A stretch of DNA of 6,379 nucleotides, taken from the NCBI GenBank assembly GCA_903820565.1, contig CAIJHZ010000100.1:1-6379 (forward strand). Direction: 5' to 3'. Under the pieces are notes generated by a model, which saw only the letters and a program-made list of their open reading frames with translations, was not told the DNA's origin and did not search any database. Below, piece after piece: positions 1 through 4,616 of the stretch; within the stretch, counting starts at the first letter, position 1, and each line of letters opens with the position of its first letter. The DNA is from an uncultured Actinomycetes bacterium. GTDB lineage: Bacteria > Actinomycetota > Actinomycetes > Nanopelagicales > Nanopelagicaceae. The position numbers and the translations under genes are program-made.

Positions 1-699
1 CTCGTTTCACAACAGCGTGTATTGGCTAAGTACCGTAATGCTCTTGTAATGTCATCGATGGTTACATTCATCGCTGGCTACCACTACCTACGTATTTTTG
101 ATTCATTTGGCCACGCTTCATCAGTCGCCGATGGAGCAACACAAACAACTGTAAGCCTTTCAGGCCTTGAGGGTTCATTCAACGAGGCATACCGCTATGT
201 TGACTGGCTATTGACTGTTCCTCTACTACTAGTAGAAGTTATTGCAGTACTTGCACTAGCTAAGGAAGTTTCACGCTCACTCATCATGCGCCTTGTTCCA
301 GCATCAGCTGCAATGATCGCTCTTGGGTACCCAGGAGAAATTTCAGATGTAAAGAGCACGCAGATTCTATTTGGTGTTCTTTCAACACTTCCATTCCTAT
401 ATATCCTTTATGTTCTATTCGTAGAGCTTGGTAAGTCACTTGATCGTCAGCCAGAGGGAGTAGCGGCAACAATTGGTCGCCTACGTCTTCTACTGATCGC
501 AACATGGGGCGTTTACCCAATCTCATACATCCTAGGAATGAACCCATCAAGCGATGTTGCAGCTGCGGGAAGTCAGTTCGTATATGTCCAGGTTGGTTAC
601 ACAATCGCTGACATATTAGCTAAGTGCGTATTCGGTCTAACAATTCTGAAGATCGCTCGCATGAAGTCAATGGCAGAAGGAATGAAGGACGATCACTAA
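1..699 (+). CDS. Actinorhodopsin, light-driven proton pump (5' end missing)
   Basis: Retinal-binding seven-helix membrane protein that exports protons in light. The frame is open from base 1, so the TTG at 22 is internal and helix A plus the start of helix B lie outside the window. Counting that TTG codon as residue 1, the helix B His is H21. Helix C (RYVDWLLTVPLLLVE) carries Arg58, proton acceptor Asp61, Thr65 and proton donor Glu72, the DTE set of proteorhodopsin-type pumps. Leu69 sits at the proteorhodopsin colour-tuning position (105) and predicts green absorption. Helix F has Trp162, Tyr165 and Pro166. Helix G has counter-ion Asp197 and the retinal Schiff-base Lys201 (bases 622-624). Gly118 in helix E aligns with proteorhodopsin Phe152, where xanthorhodopsin has the Gly that opens a carotenoid-antenna slot. 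The long B-C loop and overall similarity fit the actinobacterial xanthorhodopsin clade. Codon use is biased: all eight Lys codons are AAG and CTA is the commonest Leu codon, suggesting high expression. A strong terminator follows. Confidence 0.96.
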   Translation, partial: LVSQQRVLAKYRNALVMSSMVTFIAGYHYLRIFDSFGHASSVADGATQTTVSLSGLEGSFNEAYRYVDWLLTVPLLLVEVIAVLALAKEVSRSLIMRLVPASAAMIALGYPGEISDVKSTQILFGVLSTLPFLYILYVLFVELGKSLDRQPEGVAATIGRLRLLLIATWGVYPISYILGMNPSSDVAAAGSQFVYVQVGYTIADILAKCVFGLTILKIARMKSMAEGMKDDH

Positions 700-712
700 T
701 CACTGATTAGTG
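694..712. repeat. Palindrome over the rhodopsin stop codon
   Basis: CACTAATCA and TGATTAGTG are perfect inverted copies around a single central C. As RNA this folds into a 7-bp stem (694-700 with 706-712) with a 5-base loop, and the rhodopsin TAA lies inside the left arm. A few bases later comes a T-rich stretch (717-722). It could be a weak first terminator in tandem with the strong one at 737-772, an RNA 3'-end stabiliser, or a protein-binding palindrome. The symmetry is seen directly; the role is inferred. Confidence 0.45.
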
Positions 713-736
713 GACCTCTTTTAATTAAGAATCCTA

Positions 737-772
737 AAAACAGGAGTGTCGCGAAAGCGGCACTCCTGTTTT
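737..772 (+). terminator. Strong intrinsic terminator of the rhodopsin unit
   Basis: An uninterrupted 16-bp stem (737-752 with 757-772, including one T-G pair at 749/760) is closed by a GAAA tetraloop within C(GAAA)G. The right arm ends in TTTT and runs on into TTGCTTTCT. The left arm begins with AAAA, so the structure could also work on the minus strand, but no minus-strand gene needs it here. It should isolate the rhodopsin transcript from the small gene that starts 18 bases downstream. Confidence 0.93.
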
Positions 773-778
773 GCTTTC

Positions 779-784
779 TAGACT
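779..784 (+). promoter_or_regulatory. -10 box (TAGACT) of the small membrane-protein gene, leaderless type
   Basis: TAGACT fits the actinobacterial -10 pattern TAnnnT. Exactly six bases (GGTCAT) separate it from the ATG at 791, so transcription would start at or next to the A of the start codon. There is no Shine-Dalgarno site, and no -35 box is recognisable because that position falls in the terminator stem. The same spacing recurs before the HhH gene and argS. Confidence 0.55.
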
Positions 785-790
785 GGTCAT

Positions 791-1069
791 ATGGATAAAT
801 CAACCCCAGGTAAAAGTGATAATACAAATTGGATTAATAATTATCGGATGGGTGGCTACCTTTTATTTGCTTGTGGCCTAATCAATCTTCGATACCAATG
901 GGGCGAAAGTGATGTTGCATCTCGAAGTGCGATTATTTTTACACCCGGAGCAATAATTATTGGAGCAACTTTTATTCCAGCTGCACTAAAGATCTTGGCA
1001 CGACGAGAAGTAAAATTTCTTCTTGGCGCTGTCGGCTTAGCAATTGCAGTATTTGCGGTAACTAACTAA
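791..1069 (+). CDS. Small hypothetical membrane protein, 92 aa
   Basis: I do not recognise a family. The polar N-terminus (residues 1-19) is rich in Asn, Ser, Lys and Asp. Three hydrophobic stretches follow: about residues 20-37 (short, with Gly, Tyr and Phe), 46-66 and 74-90. The basic loop between the second and third (K67, R71, R72, K75) predicts a cytoplasmic position by the positive-inside rule, which puts the N-terminus inside and the C-terminus outside. No catalytic motif or signal peptide is visible. Codon use looks like that of a real gene. The ATG at 791 is supported by a TAnnnT box six bases upstream and by the absence of any ribosome-binding site. The gene stands alone between the rhodopsin terminator and a convergent gene whose stop is 3 bases away. 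Its place beside the rhodopsin may be chance. Confidence 0.75.
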   Translation: MDKSTPGKSDNTNWINNYRMGGYLLFACGLINLRYQWGESDVASRSAIIFTPGAIIIGATFIPAALKILARREVKFLLGAVGLAIAVFAVTN

Positions 1070-1072
1070 CTA

Positions 1073-1408
1073 TTATTTTCTAAAGGCTAGATCTGCTTTC
1101 TTCATTTCGGTGACCAATAGTCGAACCGCGTTTGGCCCCATGCCAGGAAGCTCCTTGATTGCAGCAAGAGAGACTTTACGAAGATCTGCTAATTCAAACA
1201 AACCATCATCTACTAATGCCCTGCGCGCAGGTGCGGCTAAACCTATTTCGCGCCAAGCACCGTCGACAGCTTCGTAGCGATCTAACTCTGCCGTCCCGTT
1301 GGTTGCACCGCTTTGTGGCTTTTGCTTCTTTTCTTCTCGGCGAGCAGCAGCAGCGCGTTTAATTTCAGCGGCTTCCATTTTGATTTTGGCTGCAGATTTC
1401 TTTGCCAT
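1073..1408 (-). CDS. Small basic helix-hairpin-helix protein, 111 aa
   Basis: Probable nucleic-acid-binding protein. Residues 1-31 are a Lys/Ala/Arg/Glu-rich segment likely to form a charged helix or a flexible basic tail. Residues 33-40 are a Gly/Thr/Asn linker. Residues 55-102 form a compact helical domain ending in a helix-hairpin-helix: SLAAIKELPGMGPNAV at 80-95, with the hairpin at PGMGP (88-92). The preceding segment, with LVDDGLFELADLRKVS at 65-80, resembles the first half of the RNA polymerase alpha-subunit C-terminal domain and related HhH folds, which bind the DNA backbone without strict sequence preference. No enzyme domain is attached. The exact role is unknown; a nucleoid, transcription or repair accessory role is only a guess. 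The ATG at 1408 is preceded by TACAGT and six bases, a leaderless-type start. The gene lies downstream of the tRNA-Leu gene on the same strand, so read-through from the tRNA promoter is also possible. Confidence 0.85.
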   Translation of the reverse strand: MAKKSAAKIKMEAAEIKRAAAARREEKKQKPQSGATNGTAELDRYEAVDGAWREIGLAAPARRALVDDGLFELADLRKVSLAAIKELPGMGPNAVRLLVTEMKKADLAFRK

Positions 1409-1414
1409 GTATGA

Positions 1415-1420
1415 ACTGTA
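1415..1420 (-). promoter_or_regulatory. -10 box (TACAGT) of the HhH gene, leaderless type
   Basis: On the minus strand TACAGT matches TAnnnT and is followed by exactly six bases (TCATAC) and then the ATG at 1408-1406. A leaderless transcript is predicted. The -35 region would lie in the 3' end of the tRNA gene and shows no TTGACA-like element. A purine stretch (AAGAAG, 1422-1427) lies too far upstream of the ATG to be a good ribosome-binding site. Confidence 0.5.
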
Positions 1421-1440
1421 ACTTCTTACTTATAGATGTG

Positions 1441-1521
1441 TGCGGGAGGCGGGACTTGAACCCGCACGTCCGAAGACACAGGTTCCTAAGACCTGCGTGT
1501 CTGCCATTTCACCACTCCCGC
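1441..1521 (-). tRNA. tRNA-Leu, anticodon UAG
   Basis: A class II tRNA reading CUA and, by wobble, other CUN codons. The acceptor stem GCGGGAG/CTCCCGC has 7 perfect pairs (1515-1521 with 1442-1448), and the discriminator base is A (1441). The anticodon stem is CAGGT/ACCTG around the loop CTTAGGA; the anticodon TAG is the complement of bases 1486-1488. The long variable arm folds as GTC-TTCG-GAC. The T arm is GCGGG-TTCAAGT-CCCGC. The 3' CCA is not encoded (the next bases on this strand are CAC), so it must be added by CCA-adding enzyme. No terminator follows before the HhH gene. Confidence 0.97.
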
Positions 1522-1555
1522 ATAGTTTGAAGCTTTCGCTTCCAACCAAGTGCCA

Positions 1556-1584
1556 AGATTAGAGGTAAGAGGCAATTTCACCAA
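1556..1584 (-). promoter_or_regulatory. Likely promoter of tRNA-Leu
   Basis: On the minus strand TTGGTG (1584-1579) and TAATCT (1561-1556) are separated by 17 bases, a plausible sigma-70-type -35/-10 pair. Transcription would start near 1549 and give a pre-tRNA leader of about 28 bases. That leader contains a small hairpin, GAAGC-GAAA-GCTTC (1542-1529). The promoter overlaps the region upstream of argS, so the two divergent promoters share the same short gap. Confidence 0.5.
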
Positions 1585-1595
1585 AACCCGCACGA

Positions 1596-1601
1596 TAGCC
1601 T
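1596..1601 (+). promoter_or_regulatory. -10 box (TAGCCT) of argS, leaderless type
   Basis: TAGCCT matches TAnnnT and lies exactly six bases (TGCTCA) before the GTG start at 1608. There is no Shine-Dalgarno sequence in front of that GTG, so a leaderless argS-lysA mRNA is the simplest reading. No convincing -35 box is seen 16-18 bases upstream, where the sequence is AT-rich and shared with the divergent tRNA promoter. Confidence 0.55.
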
Positions 1602-1607
1602 TGCTCA

Positions 1608-3272
1608 GTGCCCACACAGATTGAGATCCTAGAAGAGGCGATTAAGGCTGCGATCACACGAGCCATCGCCGCTGGAGCTCTCAGTGGCAATGCGCCAGAT
1701 TCAATTAAATTGGATCGTCCAAAAGATCGCGACCACGGCGACTATGCATCCTCGATTGCATTGCAGTTGGCAAAACCTGCCGGTATGAATCCTCGTGAAG
1801 TTGCTCAGATAATTGCAGATCATTTACGTGGCGTTGCAGATATTTCAACAGTTGATATCGCAGGACCTGGTTTCATAAACATTACTTTAAATCGTGCCAG
1901 CCAAGCGGTCCTTGTTCAAACAATTGTGTCTGCAGGTGATGATTACGGAAAAGGTATCGCACTTGCTGGCGTAAAGATCAACCTCGAATTTATTAGCGCC
2001 AACCCAACCGGACCCTTGCACTTGGGTCACACGCGATGGGCCGCTGTTGGTGATGCACTTGGTCGCGTGTTAAGTGCGGCTGGAGCACAAGTAACTCGCG
2101 AATTTTATATAAACGATCGTGGAAATCAGATGGATCTATTTGGTCAATCCGTTGAAGCGGTTGCACTCGGTAATGATGTTCCAGAAAATGGATACCAGGG
2201 AGAGTACATAAAAGATTTAGCACAAGAGGTTGTTGCGCAAAACGCTGGAATCAAAGATTTATTGGGCAATGATCGTTTCATTGCATTCCGGGAAGCGGCT
2301 TACACATTGCAGTTGAAGGATCAACAAAGAGTTTTAGAAACCTTCAATACCCATTTTGATGTGTGGTTCTCCGAACGCTCTTTGCATGATCAAGGCGCAG
2401 TAGAACATGGTATGGAAAAGCTTCGAGCTAAGGGACATGTTTTTGATGTTGATGGCGCTGTGTGGCTGCGCACAACTGATTATGGTGATGACAAAGATCG
2501 CGTTATGACAAAAAGCGATGGATCACTTACCTACTTTGCTTCAGATACCGCTTATTACATCAATAAACGCGAACGCGGCTTTGATATTTGTATTTATATG
2601 CTCGGCGCTGATCACCACGGTTACATCGGTCGCCTAAAGGCTACTGCTGCCTGCGCTGGAGATGATCCCGAGTACAACGTTGAAGTACTTATTGGCCAGC
2701 TTGTAAAGATTATGGAAGGCGGCGAAGAGGTAAAACTTTCTAAGCGCGCCGGAACAATTATTACTCTTGAAGAACTTGTTGAAAAAGTTGGAGTAGATGC
2801 TGCCCGTTACACATTAATTCGCTATCCAGTAGATACACCGATGGTCATGGATATCGATGTATTAAAGAGAAATACCAATGAGAATCCAGTTTATTACGTG
2901 CAATATGCGCACGCTCGCATCGCTGCTGTTCTGCGAAATGCTCAAGAGCTCGGCGCGTCATTAGAGTTGAAAAATTTTGACCCGGCTCAGCTAATTCATG
3001 ATCGTGAAAATGAATTACTTGCCGCGTTGGCTGAATTTCCACGAATTGTGGCAAGTGCGGCTGAATTTCGTGAACCCCACCGAATTGCTCGTTATCTCGA
3101 AGAATTAGCAGGTACGTACCACGGTTTCTACAACGACTGCCGCGTATTGCCTATGGGAGAAGAAAAATTGACTGCGCTACACACCGCTCGTTTATTACTA
3201 TGTACCGCAACAAAGCAGGTTGTTAAGAATGGTCTAGATCTTCTAGGCGTCGGCGCACCGGAGAGGATGTAA
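1608..3272 (+). CDS. argS: Arginyl-tRNA synthetase
   Basis: Cytoplasmic class I aminoacyl-tRNA synthetase that charges tRNA-Arg with arginine using ATP. The 554 residues match the usual bacterial length. An N-terminal tRNA-binding domain (about residues 1-90) contains the DRDHGDYASS stretch near 40-49. The catalytic Rossmann domain follows, with the HIGH motif as HLGH at 138-141 (within NPTGPLHLGHTR) and the KMSKS loop as KLSKR at 376-380, followed by AGT. The C-terminal DALR anticodon-binding domain begins near residue 430 with YVQYAHARI. The protein ends in PERM. The GTG at 1608 is chosen because it gives the normal N-terminus and sits six bases after TAGCCT. lysA starts 3 bases after the stop, and the last codons of argS carry the lysA ribosome-binding site. 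argS-lysA operons are known in corynebacteria, where expression responds to arginine and lysine. Confidence 0.98.
   Translation: MPTQIEILEEAIKAAITRAIAAGALSGNAPDSIKLDRPKDRDHGDYASSIALQLAKPAGMNPREVAQIIADHLRGVADISTVDIAGPGFINITLNRASQAVLVQTIVSAGDDYGKGIALAGVKINLEFISANPTGPLHLGHTRWAAVGDALGRVLSAAGAQVTREFYINDRGNQMDLFGQSVEAVALGNDVPENGYQGEYIKDLAQEVVAQNAGIKDLLGNDRFIAFREAAYTLQLKDQQRVLETFNTHFDVWFSERSLHDQGAVEHGMEKLRAKGHVFDVDGAVWLRTTDYGDDKDRVMTKSDGSLTYFASDTAYYINKRERGFDICIYMLGADHHGYIGRLKATAACAGDDPEYNVEVLIGQLVKIMEGGEEVKLSKRAGTIITLEELVEKVGVDAARYTLIRYPVDTPMVMDIDVLKRNTNENPVYYVQYAHARIAAVLRNAQELGASLELKNFDPAQLIHDRENELLAALAEFPRIVASAAEFREPHRIARYLEELAGTYHGFYNDCRVLPMGEEKLTALHTARLLLCTATKQVVKNGLDLLGVGAPERM
3260..3266 (+). 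promoter_or_regulatory. Shine-Dalgarno site of lysA, inside the end of argS
   Basis: GGAGAGG lies 9 bases before the lysA ATG at 3276 and is formed by the Glu552 and Arg553 codons of argS. The argS stop (3270-3272) lies between the site and the ATG. This geometry favours translational coupling and makes lysA an SD-dependent, operon-internal gene, unlike argS itself. Confidence 0.8.
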
Positions 3273-3275
3273 CTC

Positions 3276-4583
3276 ATGTGGTCTTCTTCTGTCACAACTG
3301 GTGCCGAACTTTCTCTTGCAGGGCTAGCTGCCACAAAACTTGCTCAAGAATTTGGTACACCAACATTTTTTATTGATGAAGCAGATTTCCGTGAACGTGC
3401 ACGTGCTTGGGATAAAGCCCTTAAAGATTCATTTGGGCCACATGCCGGCACTGTTTATTACGCATCCAAGGCATTTATTTGCACCGAACTCGTTCGCTGG
3501 ATTAAGGAAATTGGTATCGGAATCGATGTGAGTACTGGCGGAGAAATGGCTGTTGCACTTGCCGGTGGTATCGATCCAGCGAAAATTGAAGTACATGGAA
3601 ACAATAAATCTATTGCTGAAATTGAAAAAGCAGTATCTGTTGGAGTCGAAACAATTGTGATTGATTCACTCTATGAAATAGAGCGCGTGGCAGCAGCTGC
3701 GAAGGAAGCTGGAAAGGTTCAGCGTGTATTGCTGCGCATTACTCCAGGTATTCAAGCGCACACTCACGAATCCATATCAACCGCTCATGAAGATGTGAAG
3801 TTTGGTTTTTCTATTGCAAGTGGTGCTGCATGGGCTGCAATTATTGCTGTCCGTACTCACCCAAGCCTTGAGCTTCGCGGAATTCATGCACATATTGGTT
3901 CACAAATATTTGGCTTTAACTCTTTTGAAATTTTGTCGGAGCGATTAATTGCATTACTTGCCCAGTATCGTGATGAGTTTATGAGTGAGTTACCTGAATT
4001 AGATCTCGGAGGCGGTTACGGAATCGCTTATGTACCTGGTGATGAAACTGTTAATCCATCCGAGGCGATGTCCGTTCTTGCTGCAGCAGTTACAAAAAAT
4101 TGCGCAACGCACAATCTGCAGATTCCACGAGTCTCTATCGAACCTGGTCGCGCAATTGTCGGTCCAACCATGTTTACTTTGTATGAAGTTGGCACAGTAA
4201 AAGATGTAACTTTAGAAAATGGAATCCATCGTCGCTACATCTCAGTCGATGGAGGGATGAGCGACAATATTCGCCCTTCCTTGTATGGAGCTGAGTACAC
4301 AACAATCCTTGCAAACCGCACCAGCACTGCTGCACATGTTTCTAGCCGCTTAGTGGGAAAGCATTGCGAAACCGGAGACATCGTGATTCGAGAGATCGAT
4401 TTGCCAGATGACATCGTGCCAGGGGATTTATTAGCTGTTCCCGCAACAGGTGCATATGGACGCAGCATGGCCAGCAATTACAACCATGTGCCGCGCCCGC
4501 CAGTTGTTGCAGTAAAAGATGGAAAAGCTCGCGTTATTGTGCGCCGTGAGACTGAAGCAGATCTCCTGAGACTCGATATTTAA
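3276..4583 (+). CDS. lysA: Diaminopimelate decarboxylase
   Basis: Catalyses the last step of lysine synthesis, decarboxylation of meso-2,6-diaminopimelate to L-lysine, in the cytoplasm with pyridoxal phosphate. The 435 residues fit the fold III (alanine-racemase-like) decarboxylase family. The PLP-binding lysine is Lys65 in YYASKAF. The TIM-barrel phosphate and ring contacts are visible as HAHIGSQ (204-210) and GGGYGI (245-250). The substrate-binding EPGRAIVG is at 289-296. The second active-site half has DGGMSDNIRP (325-334), the Cys-Glu-Thr-Gly-Asp motif (364-368) typical of DAP rather than ornithine enzymes, and GAY (392-394). The ATG at 3276 is set by the Shine-Dalgarno site 9 bases upstream and lies 3 bases after the argS stop. 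A 33-base gap then separates the gene from hom, and no terminator hairpin is visible there. Confidence 0.98.
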   Translation: MWSSSVTTGAELSLAGLAATKLAQEFGTPTFFIDEADFRERARAWDKALKDSFGPHAGTVYYASKAFICTELVRWIKEIGIGIDVSTGGEMAVALAGGIDPAKIEVHGNNKSIAEIEKAVSVGVETIVIDSLYEIERVAAAAKEAGKVQRVLLRITPGIQAHTHESISTAHEDVKFGFSIASGAAWAAIIAVRTHPSLELRGIHAHIGSQIFGFNSFEILSERLIALLAQYRDEFMSELPELDLGGGYGIAYVPGDETVNPSEAMSVLAAAVTKNCATHNLQIPRVSIEPGRAIVGPTMFTLYEVGTVKDVTLENGIHRRYISVDGGMSDNIRPSLYGAEYTTILANRTSTAAHVSSRLVGKHCETGDIVIREIDLPDDIVPGDLLAVPATGAYGRSMASNYNHVPRPPVVAVKDGKARVIVRRETEADLLRLDI

Positions 4584-4601
4584 CGCCGATCTAGTCATCT
4601 A

Positions 4602-4610
4602 TGAAAGAAT
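4602..4610 (+). promoter_or_regulatory. Possible extended -10 (TGA-AAGAAT) of hom
   Basis: AAGAAT (4605-4610) differs from TAnnnT only at the first base. It is preceded by TGn, as in extended -10 promoters, and ends exactly six bases (GGCGCC) before the hom ATG at 4617. No Shine-Dalgarno sequence precedes hom. The spacing matches the three other leaderless-type starts in this window, so hom may begin its own transcript. It is the weakest of the four because of the mismatch and the lack of a -35 box. Confidence 0.38.
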
Positions 4611-4616
4611 GGCGCC

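Noticed and set aside
22..24. TTG as the rhodopsin start codon
   Set aside because: The frame is open back to base 1, and the upstream residues (LVSQQRV) continue the expected helix A-B region, so the true start lies outside the window.
284..604. 106-codon open frame antisense to the rhodopsin
   Set aside because: It lies wholly inside a well-conserved rhodopsin gene, has no start signal and reads as an unrelated composition; it is a shadow of the codon bias there.
1077..1080. TTTT run after the small membrane-protein gene as a terminator
   Set aside because: No stable hairpin precedes it, and it lies inside the coding end of the convergent gene.
1159..1362. 67-codon plus-strand frame opposite the HhH gene
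   Set aside because: The minus-strand frame has a recognisable HhH motif and a promoter-like start; the plus frame has no motif and no start signal.
1527..1545. Hairpin GAAGC-TTTC-GCTTC as a terminator between the tRNA and argS
   Set aside because: The stem is short, and no T-run follows on either strand. It lies in the likely pre-tRNA leader, upstream of the tRNA rather than after it.
1993..3531. Several 60-80 codon frames on the minus strand or out of frame within argS and lysA (1993-2223, 2845-3054, 3128-3334, 3340-3531)
   Set aside because: All lie inside confidently identified synthetase and decarboxylase genes and show no domain or initiation signal.
4235..4477. 80-codon minus-strand frame inside lysA
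   Set aside because: It is antisense to conserved lysA active-site sequence and shows no motif of its own.
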